Shown here: positions 46,009-55,076 of the stretch, one piece after another
Position numbering within the stretch: the first letter of the stretch is position 1
Layout: every line of letters starts with the position of its first letter
NCBI RefSeq assembly: GCF_027923545.1
Contig: NZ_BROH01000003.1
Coordinates: 62,001 to 126,000 of the forward strand
DNA from: Sinisalibacter aestuarii
GTDB taxonomy: Bacteria > Pseudomonadota > Alphaproteobacteria > Rhodobacterales > Rhodobacteraceae
DNA: 64,000 nt
Direction: 5' to 3'
The notes under the pieces: generated by a model
Told to the model about the DNA's origin: nothing
The model's database searches: none
Seen by the model: the letters and a program-made list of their open reading frames with translations, nothing else
Translations under genes and position numbers: made by a program

Positions 46009-46983
46009 CTACCAGCGCAGCACCACCGCACCCCAGGCGAGGCCGCCGCCGATCGCCTCGGTGACGATCAGGTCGCCTTCCCTGATCTGGCCACGCTGCT
46101 TGCCGACCGACAGCGCCAGCGGGATCGAGGCGGCGGAGGTGTTGCCGTGATCCTGGACGGTGACGACGACCTTGTCCATCGGCACACCGAGCTTCTTCGC
46201 CGTGCCCGCGATGATCCGGATATTGGCCTGATGCGGCACGATCCAGTCCAGATCGTCATGGCCAAGGCCGGCCTTTTTCAGCGCCGCATCGGCGGTTTGC
46301 GCCAGTTTTTCAACGGCTTGCCGGAACAGCGCATTGCCCTGCATCTTCACCACGCCGGCCGTGCCCGTCGAGGAAACGCCGCCATCGACATAGAGCATAT
46401 CCCGCATCGTGCCGTCGGAGTTGAGGTCGGAGGCGAGGATGCCGCGGTCGGCGGAGGTGCCCGCGCCCTCGGCGGCTTCCAGCACCAGAGCGCCGGCGCC
46501 GTCGCCGAACAGAACGCAGGTGGCGCGGTCTTCCATGTCGAGGATCCGGCTGAAGGTCTCGGCGCCGATCACCAGCACCCGGCTGGCCTGCCCGGAGACG
46601 ATCAGCGCATTGGCATTGGTCAGCGCATAGACGAAGCCGGCACAGACCGCCTGCACGTCAAAGGCGAATCCCCCGGTCATCCCCAGCGCCGCCTGCACCA
46701 TCGTCGCGGTGGAGGGAAAGGTGAGATCGGGCGTGGTGGTGGCCACGATCACCGTGTCGATATCGTCGGGCTTCATCCCGGCATCGGCCAGCGCGGCGCG
46801 GGCGGCGGCGGTGGCCATCTGCGAGGTGGTCTCGCCCTCGGCGGCAAAATGGCGCCGTTCGATGCCGGAGCGGGTGCGAATCCACTCATCCGACGTGTCG
46901 ATCCGGGATTCGAACCATGAATTGGGGATGATGCGCTCGGGCAGGTAGTGGCCCACCCCCCGGACAACCGCGCGTATGGTCAT
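46009..46983 (-). CDS. fabH: 3-Oxoacyl-[acyl-carrier-protein] synthase III
   Basis: FabH starts fatty acid synthesis by condensing acetyl-CoA with malonyl-ACP. The 324-residue protein has the Cys-His-Asn triad: Cys in QAVCAGFVYAL near 113, His in IVPHQANIRI near 250 and Asn in DHGNTSAASIPLAL near 280. The start overlaps the plsX stop (ATGA), so phospholipid and fatty acid initiation genes are coupled. Confidence 0.97.
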   Translation of the reverse strand: MTIRAVVRGVGHYLPERIIPNSWFESRIDTSDEWIRTRSGIERRHFAAEGETTSQMATAAARAALADAGMKPDDIDTVIVATTTPDLTFPSTATMVQAALGMTGGFAFDVQAVCAGFVYALTNANALIVSGQASRVLVIGAETFSRILDMEDRATCVLFGDGAGALVLEAAEGAGTSADRGILASDLNSDGTMRDMLYVDGGVSSTGTAGVVKMQGNALFRQAVEKLAQTADAALKKAGLGHDDLDWIVPHQANIRIIAGTAKKLGVPMDKVVVTVQDHGNTSAASIPLALSVGKQRGQIREGDLIVTEAIGGGLAWGAVVLRW

Positions 46984-48104
46984 GTGTTGCTGCCGTTCTG
47001 CTCGCTTGCGTCTGGTTGCCCATCGTGACCGGGCGCCGGGACGGATGCAACCCGCGCCGCGAGCTTGTGATTGAAATCGTGTTCCGCCAGCGCATAGGCC
47101 AGATCGACGGCGGCGGCGATGCCGGTGGCGTCGGCGGCGCCATGGCTTTTGACCACGGTGCCGTTGAGGCCGAGAAACACGCCGCCATTCACCTGGCGCG
47201 GATCGGTGCGCTGGGTCATGATCTTGATCTGGCGCGAGGCGAACAGCGCGCCGATGCGGGCGGGCAGGGTGGCGACGAAGGCTTCCTTGAAGATCCGCTT
47301 GACCAGCCCGACAGTGCCCTCGGCGGTTTTCAGCGCCACATTGCCGGTAAAGCCGTCGGTGACGATCACATCGACCTTGTCGGACGGGATATCGGAGCCT
47401 TCGACATTGCCGACGAATTCGAATTCGCCCACCGGCGCCGCGGCGGCGATGAGTTCGGCGGCGGCCTTGATCTCGGGCCGGCCCTTGTGCTCTTCGGTGC
47501 CCACGTTCAGCAGCCCGACACGGGGGCGGGCGAGGCCCAGCGAGTTGCGCGCGTAGGAGGTGCCCATCAGCGCGTATTGCAGCAGGTCGCTCTCATCGGC
47601 GCGCACATCGGCGCCCACATCGAGCATCACGTTGAAGCCGTGCTTGTTGCGCGAGGGCCAGTAGCAGGCGATGGCGGGGCGGTTCACGCCCTCCATCTTG
47701 CGCAGCCGCATCGTCGACAGCACCATCAGCGCGCCGGTATTGCCGCAGGACACGGCCACCTCGGCCTCGTGCTCGCGCACCGCCTCGATGGTTGACCACA
47801 TCGACGAATTCTTGCCGTTGCGCAGCACCTGCGCGGGCTTGTCTTCCATCGACACAACGTCATCGGCGTGGCGGATTTCACAGCGCCCCCTGAGCACGTC
47901 GCGCTTGGCGACGAGCGGCTCCAGCTTCGGCTTGTCGCCATGCAGGATAAAGGCGATATCGGGATTGCGCTTGGCGGATTTGGCAAGGCCGGCAACAACG
48001 GTCGCCGGCCCACGGTCTCCGCCCATGGCATCGACCGAAATCACAATTTTTTTCTGGCCCGCCGCCTCAGCGGTGCCCTGCGGATGTTCCGTCAGTGACG
48101 CCAT
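46980..48104 (-). CDS. plsX: Phosphate acyltransferase PlsX
   Basis: PlsX makes acyl-phosphate from acyl-ACP for glycerophospholipid synthesis. It has 374 residues from ATG 48104. VISVDAMGGDRGPATVVAGL near 20 is the family opening, SCGNTGALMVLSTMRLRKME near 115 follows, and DVIVTDGFTGNVALKTAEG near 235 is also typical. The N terminus (TEHPQGTAEAAGQKK) is longer than in E. coli PlsX. It follows rpmF and precedes fabH, the classic order. Confidence 0.96.
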   Translation of the reverse strand: MASLTEHPQGTAEAAGQKKIVISVDAMGGDRGPATVVAGLAKSAKRNPDIAFILHGDKPKLEPLVAKRDVLRGRCEIRHADDVVSMEDKPAQVLRNGKNSSMWSTIEAVREHEAEVAVSCGNTGALMVLSTMRLRKMEGVNRPAIACYWPSRNKHGFNVMLDVGADVRADESDLLQYALMGTSYARNSLGLARPRVGLLNVGTEEHKGRPEIKAAAELIAAAAPVGEFEFVGNVEGSDIPSDKVDVIVTDGFTGNVALKTAEGTVGLVKRIFKEAFVATLPARIGALFASRQIKIMTQRTDPRQVNGGVFLGLNGTVVKSHGAADATGIAAAVDLAYALAEHDFNHKLAARVASVPAPGHDGQPDASEQNGSNT

Positions 48105-48132
48105 CTGTTGGCCAAGGGCACGAAGGCGCGGC

Positions 48133-48342
48133 TTACGCCGCGTCCTCGTCGTCGAACACCGCTTCGTCGACCATCGCCACCACTTCGCGGTCGTTATACG
48201 AGCCACAGGAGGGGCAGACGTGGTGCGGGCGCTTCAACTCGCCGCAGGACGGGCATTCGTTCGGGTTCGCACCGACCAGCGAGTCGTGGCTGCGGCGCAT
48301 GTTGCGGCGCGACCGCGTGACTTTATTCTGAGGGACAGCCAT
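48133..48342 (-). CDS. rpmF: 50S ribosomal protein L32
   Basis: L32, 69 codons including the stop, starts [20 protein letters not shown]. It keeps the zinc-ribbon cysteines [18 protein letters not shown], so this is the C+ (zinc-binding) form. The tail is acidic. It lies between the yceD-like gene and plsX, the conserved arrangement that ties ribosome and lipid synthesis. Confidence 0.97.
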   Translation of the reverse strand: MAVPQNKVTRSRRNMRRSHDSLVGANPNECPSCGELKRPHHVCPSCGSYNDREVVAMVDEAVFDDEDAA

Positions 48343-48513
48343 GTCCAAACCTCGATATTCGGGGGCGACGGCCGCTGCCGGAGCCCGGTGTTTCCTGAGT
48401 CTGACCGCCTCATATGCGCAAACGCGCCCGCTGTCCAACCCATCTTTCGAAAGAGGGGCGGAACATACGGCGATTCTTGAGTTTTGCAAGGGGTAATCCC
48501 CTGCGCGGCGGGC

Positions 48514-49077
48514 TCAGTCCTCGCCCTCGCCGGCGAGCTTGTCGCGCAGGGCGGCCAGGCCCGCGAAGGGGCGCGCATCCTCATCGGTCATCGCCGCCTT
48601 GCCCGGTTCGGTGAACACCGTCTCGTCCAGCTCCGCCCCCTCGGCGCGGGGAAAGGCGGGCAGGGCGAGCGCCAGCGCCTCGACCATCACCGTGCCGATG
48701 TCGATCTCGGTGCCCAGAGGTTCGTCGTCGACACTCTCGGGCAGTTCGACCTCGTCGCTCTGGGGTTCCTGCCAGTCGGCGATCCAGGCCCGCTCCACGG
48801 TTTCCTCGATCCGGGTGGTGACCGGTGCGAGGGTGACGACGCAGGGCTGCACCACCGTGGCGCCGAGCTGGCCGGTGAGCCGCCAGTCGCGTTTGCCGAG
48901 CGGGCCGAGCGTGCCCTCGAAGCGCAGCTTCTTCACCGCGTCGATGCCCAGAAGTGCTGCGATGGCGGCGCGCGCCTCGGCATCGGGCTCGACGAGGATC
49001 GGGCGGGTTTCGCCCTTTGCGAGATCGGCGACCCGGATCACCGGGCCGGGGGCGGCGGATTTGTGGCTGGCGCTCAT
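48514..49077 (-). CDS. YceD family (DUF177) protein
   Basis: This 187-residue protein is encoded upstream of rpmF, where DUF177 (YceD) genes are nearly always found. It shows VIRVADLAKGETRPILVEPD near 14, GQLGATVVQPCVVTLAPVTT near 80 with the conserved Cys, and an acidic stretch DEVELPESVDDEPLGTEIDI near 115. In plants and bacteria the family is linked to 23S rRNA accumulation. The start at 49077 matches the family; the ATG 26 codons upstream overlaps the bamE promoter region. Confidence 0.87.
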   Translation of the reverse strand: MSASHKSAAPGPVIRVADLAKGETRPILVEPDAEARAAIAALLGIDAVKKLRFEGTLGPLGKRDWRLTGQLGATVVQPCVVTLAPVTTRIEETVERAWIADWQEPQSDEVELPESVDDEPLGTEIDIGTVMVEALALALPAFPRAEGAELDETVFTEPGKAAMTDEDARPFAGLAALRDKLAGEGED

Positions 49078-49165
49078 CGGCTCACAGGCTTTCGTTGCTT
49101 GAAACAAACGCTTGCATTCTGTAAGTCGAGTGACAGAACGGGCCGGGCAAGGCAAGGGGGGCGGT

Positions 49166-49624
49166 ATGTCCAGAGCAGCTGTGATCGTGCGCTACATGGT
49201 AGCGGTGCTGGCGCTGGCCGCGGCCTCCGCATGCACGCCGATCTACAATTATCACGGCTTCATTCCCGCGCCGGACGACCTTGAGGAAATCCAGGTCGGG
49301 CTCGATACCCGCTCGACCGTCGAGGCGATTATCGGCAAGCCGGGCGCGTCTGGCCTGCTTGCGGAAGGGGCCTGGTACTACGTGCGCTCCGAATTCAAGC
49401 ACGACACGTTCCGGGCGCCGGAAGAGATCGACCGGCAGGTCGTCGCGATCAGTTTCGACGAGGATGGGGTGGTCGAGAATGTCGAGCGTTTCGGCCTCGA
49501 ACGCGGCCAGGTCGTGGCGCTGGAACGCCGGGTGACCGATTCGAACATCGAGGGCGTCAGCTTCCTGCGGCAGCTCTTCGGCAATACCGGCACCCTCAAC
49601 AATATCCGCAACGCCTTCAACTGA
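49166..49624 (+). CDS. bamE: Outer membrane assembly factor BamE (lipoprotein)
   Basis: This 152-residue lipoprotein is part of the BAM complex that inserts beta-barrel proteins. The signal peptide ends in the lipobox LAAASAC, so Cys near residue 24 is lipidated. The SmpA/BamE core reads LEEIQVGLDTRSTVEAIIGK with AWYYVRSEF after it. The start follows AAGGGGGG. It is divergent from the yceD-like gene. Confidence 0.9.
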   Translation: MSRAAVIVRYMVAVLALAAASACTPIYNYHGFIPAPDDLEEIQVGLDTRSTVEAIIGKPGASGLLAEGAWYYVRSEFKHDTFRAPEEIDRQVVAISFDEDGVVENVERFGLERGQVVALERRVTDSNIEGVSFLRQLFGNTGTLNNIRNAFN

Positions 49625-49676
49625 CCGGAGATGCGCGGGGGCCGGTGACGGCCCGCCGCCGGCGCCTGGCCGGCGC

Positions 49677-50075
49677 CTATTCGGCGCCGTCGCCCGGTTC
49701 GAAATCCAGCGCCACGCCGTTGATGCAGTAGCGCAGCCCCGTCGGCGCCGGTCCGTCGGGAAAGACATGGCCCAGATGCGCGCCGCATTCGGTGCAATGC
49801 ACCTCGGTGCGCCGCATCCCATGGCTGAGATCGAGGCTTTCGCCCACCGGGGCCTGCGCGCCGGTCTGCGAGAAGCTCGGCCAGCCGCAGCCGGCATCGA
49901 ACTTGTCGGCCTGATCGAACAGCACCGCGCCGCAGCAGGTGCAGCGGTAACGCCCCGGCGTCTGGGGAAAATCGTCATGGGTAAAGGGCCGTTCGGTGCC
50001 GCGTTTGCGTGTCACGTCATAGGCGAGCGGGCTGAGTTGCGCGCGCCATTCGGCATCGGTTTTCGTAATTTTCAT
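49677..50075 (-). CDS. msrB: Peptide-methionine (R)-S-oxide reductase MsrB
   Basis: MsrB repairs methionine-R-sulfoxide in proteins. It has 132 residues. The zinc site is formed by [11 protein letters not shown] and [15 protein letters not shown], and the catalytic Cys lies in [11 protein letters not shown] near the C terminus. The middle has CGWPSFSQ. It is a single-domain form with no fused MsrA and no signal peptide, so it is cytoplasmic. Confidence 0.95.
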   Translation of the reverse strand: MKITKTDAEWRAQLSPLAYDVTRKRGTERPFTHDDFPQTPGRYRCTCCGAVLFDQADKFDAGCGWPSFSQTGAQAPVGESLDLSHGMRRTEVHCTECGAHLGHVFPDGPAPTGLRYCINGVALDFEPGDGAE

Positions 50076-50183
50076 CAGATCGCCTCCTGATCTTCACCCT
50101 GACGTCATCTCTTGCGGCCAGTCTGTGGCTCACACATAGTTAGTCAGCCCCGGGGCGAAGAGCCAAGGGGCGGGGAGTGCGCA

Positions 50184-50930
50184 ATGGCTCACGAAGCCTT
50201 GATGGAGACGGCGCGGTATCGCGCCCGGCTGGCCGCGACGGAGGCTGACCTGGCGCGGAGCCTCGCCCTGCGCGCCCGCGCCTTTCGCGGCGACAGCGCC
50301 GCCGAAGACGCCGATTCCTACGATGCGCGTTGCCGCCACATGCTGGTGGAAGACAAGGCCAGCGGCGCGCTTGTCTGCACCTACCGGCTGCTCAGCGTCG
50401 CCAGCGGGCGCGAGATTGGCGAGAGCTATTCGGCGCAGTTCTACGAGCTTGGCGCGCTCGCGGGGTTTGACGGGCGGATGGTCGAGGTCGGGCGGTTCTG
50501 CATCGCGCCGGGCGTGAAGGATGCCGATGTGCTGCGGGTGGCCTGGGGCGCGCTTGCCCGGATCGTCGATGCCGAGCGGGTGGGGATGCTGTTTGGCTGT
50601 TCGTCCTTCCACGGCACCGAGCCGGGCGCCTATGCCGATGCCTTCGCGCTGCTGCGCGCCCGCCACATGGCGCCGGTGCGCTGGCGGCCGCGCGTCAAGG
50701 CGCCGGATGTGTTTCGGTTCGCCGCCCGGCTTCGGCACCGGCCCGACGCAAGGCGCGCCCTGAAGGCGATGCCGCCGCTCCTGCGTACCTATCTGATGAT
50801 GGGCGGCTGGGTTTCGGACCATGCGGTGGTGGACCGCGATCTGGGCACGCTGCATGTCTTTACCGGGCTGGAAGTGGGCCGGGTGCCGGAAGCGCGGGCG
50901 CGCGCGCTGCGCGGGCTGGTCTCGGCCTGA
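50184..50930 (+). CDS. olsB: L-ornithine N(alpha)-acyltransferase OlsB
   Basis: OlsB acylates ornithine with a 3-hydroxy fatty acid from ACP, giving lyso-ornithine lipid. The 248-residue GNAT-like protein has the family blocks LRARAFRG, DARCRHMLVED, TYRLL, MVEVGRFCIAPGVKDADVLR near 101 and FGCSSFHGTEP near 136. The C-terminal MPPLLRTYLMMGGWVSDHAV is typical. GGGGAG precedes ATG 50184. The acyltransferase OlsA, which usually follows, is absent here; an ABC-F gene comes next. Confidence 0.9.
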   Translation: MAHEALMETARYRARLAATEADLARSLALRARAFRGDSAAEDADSYDARCRHMLVEDKASGALVCTYRLLSVASGREIGESYSAQFYELGALAGFDGRMVEVGRFCIAPGVKDADVLRVAWGALARIVDAERVGMLFGCSSFHGTEPGAYADAFALLRARHMAPVRWRPRVKAPDVFRFAARLRHRPDARRALKAMPPLLRTYLMMGGWVSDHAVVDRDLGTLHVFTGLEVGRVPEARARALRGLVSA

Positions 50931-50975
50931 CGCTGCCCCGTTGACGGCGGGCGCGCAGCCGGATACCTCGCCGGC

Positions 50976-52799
50976 ATGGCCCGCGCACCGCTTCTGCAAC
51001 TCACCGATATTTCGCTGACCTTCGGCGGCGATCCCGTATTCGCGGGGCTTGACCTTGTCGTGCAGCCCGGCGACCGGGTGGCGCTGGTGGGGCGCAACGG
51101 CTCGGGCAAATCGACGCTGATGAAGGTGATGGCCGGGCTGGTGGAACCCGACCATGGCGCGCGGGTGCTGCCTGCGGGCGTGCGGGTGGGCTATATGGAG
51201 CAGCACCCGGACCTGTCGGGCTTCGCCACGCTGGGTGAATTCGCCGCCTCGGGGCTGGATCATGGCGAGGACTACCGGGTGGAGCGGGTGGCCGAAGGGC
51301 TGAAATTCGATCCCGACACCCGCTGCGATGCCGCCTCGGGCGGCGAACGCCGCCGCGCCGCGCTGGCCAAGCTGATCGCCGAAGCGCCGGAGCTGATGCT
51401 GCTCGACGAGCCGACCAACCATCTCGATATCGAGGCGATCGGCTGGCTGGAAGCGGAACTGTCCACCACCCGCGCCGCCTTTGTCGTGATCAGCCACGAC
51501 CGCGCCTTCCTGCGCGCCCTGACCCGCGCCACGCTCTGGATCGACCGGGGCGAGGTGCGCCGGCAGGAGAAGGGATTCGAGGCGTTCGAAGCCTGGCGCG
51601 ACAAGGTCTGGGATGACGAGGACATGCAGCGCCACAAGCTCGACCGCAAGATCAAGGCCGAGGCCCGCTGGGCGGTGGAAGGGATCAGCGCGCGGCGCAA
51701 GCGCAACCAGGGCCGGGTGCGCGCGCTGCAGGCGATGCGGGCCGAGCGCGCGGCGCAGATCCGCCGCCAGGGCACCGCGGCGATGGCGCTGGAATCGGGG
51801 CCGAAATCCGGCAAGAAGGTGATCGAGGCGAAAGGTATTTCAAAGGCTTACGACGGCAAGCTGATCCTGCGCGACTTCTCGGTTCTGATCAACCGGGGCG
51901 ACCGGGTGGCCTTTGTCGGCCCCAATGGCGTGGGCAAGACGACGCTGTTGAAGATGCTCATCGGCGAGCTGGCGCCCGATACGGGCAGCGTTGGCCTCGG
52001 CACCGGGCTGGAAATGGCGGTGTTCGACCAGAACCGCACCAGCCTCGATCCCGATGCCTCGCTGTGGGAGAACCTTGCCGGCGACAAGGAGCTGCGCGTT
52101 TCCGGCAAGGCCGACCAGATTCTGGTGCGCGGCCAGCCCAGGCATGTGGTCGGCTATCTCAAGGAATTCCTGTTCGACGAGGCGCAGGCCCGCGCCCCGG
52201 TGCGTTCGCTTTCGGGCGGCGAGAAGGCGCGGCTGATCCTCGCCAGGATCATGGCGAAGCCGTCGAACCTGCTGGTGCTCGACGAGCCGACCAACGATCT
52301 CGATGTCGAAACGCTCGATCTGCTGCAGGAGCTGATCTCGGATTATGACGGCACCGTGCTCGTGGTGAGCCATGATCGCGATTTCCTCGACCGGGTGGCT
52401 GCCACCACCATCGCCATGGAGGGCGACGGGCGGGCGCTGGTCTATGCCGGCGGCTGGAGCGATTACCGCGCCCAGCGGGGTGAGGACGCAGCCGAAGAGA
52501 CCCGGCCGAAGCCGGTGGCGAAACCGGCCAGACCGAAGGAGCCGGCGCGCGACAAGCCCGCCGCGTCCGGGCTGACCTTCACCGAAAAGCACCGGCTGGA
52601 GGCGCTGCCGGACGAGATCGACCGGCTCAGCGCCGAGATCGTCCGGCTCGAAGCGTTTCTCGCCGATCCCGATCTGTTCAGCCGCGAGCCCGCCAAGTTC
52701 GCCAAGGCGAGCGAAGGGCTGGTGGAGCGGCAACAAAAACGCGCCGCCGCCGAGGAGGAATGGCTCGCGCTGATGGAAAAGGACGAGGCGGCGGGCTGA
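50976..52799 (+). CDS. ABC-F family ATPase (Uup-like)
   Basis: This 607-residue soluble protein has two ABC ATPase domains and no membrane segments. The first has GRNGSGKSTLMK near 38, ASGGERRRAALAKL near 119 and LMLLDEPTNHLDIEA. The second has GPNGVGKTTLLKML near 310, SLSGGEKARLILARIM and LLVLDEPTNDLDVETL. The charged C-terminal coiled coil from about 515 is of the Uup kind. ABC-F proteins act on stalled ribosomes or DNA intermediates. It follows olsB by 45 bases. Confidence 0.9.
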   Translation: MARAPLLQLTDISLTFGGDPVFAGLDLVVQPGDRVALVGRNGSGKSTLMKVMAGLVEPDHGARVLPAGVRVGYMEQHPDLSGFATLGEFAASGLDHGEDYRVERVAEGLKFDPDTRCDAASGGERRRAALAKLIAEAPELMLLDEPTNHLDIEAIGWLEAELSTTRAAFVVISHDRAFLRALTRATLWIDRGEVRRQEKGFEAFEAWRDKVWDDEDMQRHKLDRKIKAEARWAVEGISARRKRNQGRVRALQAMRAERAAQIRRQGTAAMALESGPKSGKKVIEAKGISKAYDGKLILRDFSVLINRGDRVAFVGPNGVGKTTLLKMLIGELAPDTGSVGLGTGLEMAVFDQNRTSLDPDASLWENLAGDKELRVSGKADQILVRGQPRHVVGYLKEFLFDEAQARAPVRSLSGGEKARLILARIMAKPSNLLVLDEPTNDLDVETLDLLQELISDYDGTVLVVSHDRDFLDRVAATTIAMEGDGRALVYAGGWSDYRAQRGEDAAEETRPKPVAKPARPKEPARDKPAASGLTFTEKHRLEALPDEIDRLSAEIVRLEAFLADPDLFSREPAKFAKASEGLVERQQKRAAAEEEWLALMEKDEAAG

Positions 52800-52982
52800 G
52801 CCGCCCGGCCTTCTCCCGGCGTTCCTCTGAATATCCGAGGGCGTAGCCCCCGGCATGCCTGGCCCGCGCCTGCGCCAGATCAAGTCGCGCTGCGGCGCAG
52901 CATGATAGGCTCACCCCGCGCGCGGAAACAGACTCGCGGCAAATGGTAAGCCCTGCCGCGAGCGCATGAGGAGGAGGCGGGG

Positions 52983-54326
52983 ATGTCTGCGGTCAGATCT
53001 GTCGGCAATCGCTGGTTCGTGGTGCTGGGCGCGGTGCTGATGCAGCTTTCGCTCGGCGCGATCTATGCCTGGTCGGTCTTCACGCCGCCGCTGATCGAGG
53101 CGGGGTGGTCGAAGATGCAGACGCAGGTGGTGTTCGCCGTGGGGCTCGCAAGCTTCGCGCTGGTGATGGTGGTGGCCGGACGGCTGCTCAACAGCTTCGG
53201 GCCACGCGCGCTTGCCATATCCGGCGGGCTGGTGCTGGGGCTGGGCTATGTGCTGGCCGGCCTGCTGGGGGCTACGAATTTCTGGGTGGTGGTGATCGGT
53301 GTCGGCCTGATTGGCGGGGCGGGGATCGGGCTGGGCTACGTGGTGCCCATCGCTGTGGGGATGCGCTGGTTTCCCGACCGCAAGGGGATGATCACCGGGC
53401 TTGCCGTGGCGGGCTTCGGCTTCGGCGCGATGGGCTGGGTGAAGATGGCGGGGGCCTGGGGCCACCTGCTCGACAGCCGCGGCATCGGCGCGACCTTCGT
53501 TCTCTACGGCCTCGCCTTCGCCCTGCTGATCCTGATCGGCAGTATCTGGATGCGGATGCCGCCCAAGGGCTGGCGGCCCGAAGGCTTCGCCGCCAGCGCC
53601 GCCACCGCCAAGGGCGGCGAGAATTACAGCCTCACCGAAATGCTGCGCACGCCGCAATTCTACCTCGTCTTCCTGATCTTCGCGGTGTCCGCCGGAGCCG
53701 GGTTGATGTCGATCGGGCTCATGAAGCTCTACCCGATCGAGGCGCTGACGGCGCGCGGCCTGTCGCCGGTCGAGGCCAGCGCCATTGCCGGCACCGCGAT
53801 GGCGGTGTTCTTCTCGCTCGCCAACGGGCTGGGCCGCATCCTGTGGGGCCTGGCATCGGACAGGCTGGGCCGGCGCCGGTCGGTGCTGATCATGACCGCG
53901 AGCCAGGCGCTGTTTCTCTTCGCCTTCACCGCGATGGCGGGCACGCCCTGGCTGCTTTATGCGGGCGCGGCGCTGATCGGCTTCAACTTCGGCGGCAATT
54001 TCGCGCTGTTCCCGGCGCTCACCGCCGATCTGTTCGGCAATGACCGGGTGGGGCAGAACTACCCCTACGTCTTCCTGAGCTATGGCGCGGGCGGGATCGT
54101 CTTTCCGATCCTTGGCGGCAAGCTCGGCGATCTGGGGAATTTCCCGCTGGCCTTTTCGATCACCGCCGGAGCCTGCCTCGTCGGGGCGGGGGCGGCGCTG
54201 TTGCTGCGCACGCCCGATCACGAGGAGGCGCGGCATCATTTCTCGATGCACGGCTTCATGCACCAGATGCACTGGGACCATGTCGAAGAGGCGATCGACC
54301 ACGCGCTGCATCCCGGTCACCGGTAA
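52983..54326 (+). CDS. OFA-family major facilitator (oxalate/formate antiporter-like)
   Basis: This 447-residue MFS transporter has about twelve helices and a strong AGGAGGAGG ribosome-binding site. The OFA pattern is seen in MQLSLGAIYAWSVFTPPL near 20, IGGAGIGLGYVVPIAVGMRW near 110 with PDRKGMITGLAVAGFGFGA, and GRILWGLASDRLGRR near 285. Substrates are small organic acids. The cytoplasmic C-terminal tail is strikingly His-rich (HHFSMHGFMHQMHWDH), unusual for the family and able in principle to bind metal. Confidence 0.85.
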   Translation: MSAVRSVGNRWFVVLGAVLMQLSLGAIYAWSVFTPPLIEAGWSKMQTQVVFAVGLASFALVMVVAGRLLNSFGPRALAISGGLVLGLGYVLAGLLGATNFWVVVIGVGLIGGAGIGLGYVVPIAVGMRWFPDRKGMITGLAVAGFGFGAMGWVKMAGAWGHLLDSRGIGATFVLYGLAFALLILIGSIWMRMPPKGWRPEGFAASAATAKGGENYSLTEMLRTPQFYLVFLIFAVSAGAGLMSIGLMKLYPIEALTARGLSPVEASAIAGTAMAVFFSLANGLGRILWGLASDRLGRRRSVLIMTASQALFLFAFTAMAGTPWLLYAGAALIGFNFGGNFALFPALTADLFGNDRVGQNYPYVFLSYGAGGIVFPILGGKLGDLGNFPLAFSITAGACLVGAGAALLLRTPDHEEARHHFSMHGFMHQMHWDHVEEAIDHALHPGHR

Positions 54327-54338
54327 GGCGCGGGGCGT

Positions 54339-54983
54339 TCAGGCCAGCCGGGCGACGAGGATGATCGCGGCGTAATGGGTGGCGGCGGCGGCCAGCACAT
54401 GGCCATGCCAGATCGCCGTGGAGAACGGCCATGCCTTGGCATAGAAGATCGTGCCGAGCGTATAGGTCACCCCGCCGATCAGCAGCAGGATCAGCGCCGC
54501 CAGCGGCAGCGATTGCATCAGCGGCCAGGCAGCGACGACGCCAAGCCAGCCCTGCGCGAGATAGAGCACGAAGCCGAGGCGCGGCCAGCGGTGGAAGAAG
54601 GCAAGCTTGAGCGTGATGCCGAATACGGCGAGGCTCCAGGCGGCGATGGCCAGCGCGAGGCCGCGCCCGCCGCCGATGCCGATAATGGCCATCGGCGTAT
54701 AGGTGCCCGCGATCATCAGATAGATTGCCGCATGGTCGAAGCGGCGCAGAACCGCGCGGATCCTGCGGTGCAGGGTGAGGTTATAGGCCGCCGAGAGCGC
54801 GAAGGTGGCGACCAGGCCCACCGCATAGGGGATCAGTGGCCAGAGCCTGTCGGCGGGCACCGAGAGCGCCGCCCAGACCATCAGCGCCGTGGCCCCGGCG
54901 ATGGCGGCGGCGAGGCCGAGCACATGCATCACCCCATCGGCGACATGTTCGGCCAGCGTATGATCGAGCCCGTAATGCTTCAC
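54339..54983 (-). CDS. Hemolysin III family (PAQR-like) membrane protein
   Basis: This 214-residue protein has seven hydrophobic helices. The family starts with the conserved AEHVADGVMHVLGLAAAIAG near 14 (Glu, Asp, His). AAYNLTLHRRIRAVLRRFDH near 65 and AIWHGHVLAAAATHYAAII near 190 carry the other metal-site residues. These are membrane proteins related to PAQR receptors; a hemolytic role is not proven. It converges on the OFA transporter gene, with 12 bases between stops. Confidence 0.9.
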   Translation of the reverse strand: MKHYGLDHTLAEHVADGVMHVLGLAAAIAGATALMVWAALSVPADRLWPLIPYAVGLVATFALSAAYNLTLHRRIRAVLRRFDHAAIYLMIAGTYTPMAIIGIGGGRGLALAIAAWSLAVFGITLKLAFFHRWPRLGFVLYLAQGWLGVVAAWPLMQSLPLAALILLLIGGVTYTLGTIFYAKAWPFSTAIWHGHVLAAAATHYAAIILVARLA

Positions 54984-55076
54984 CCCAGCGCTCCCTTCGC
55001 CCGCAAGTCTATCACGTTTTCGGCGCCCGGAACGGGTGACCTTGCGTCCGGCAGGAAGCGCCCGGCCAGGGCGCGC

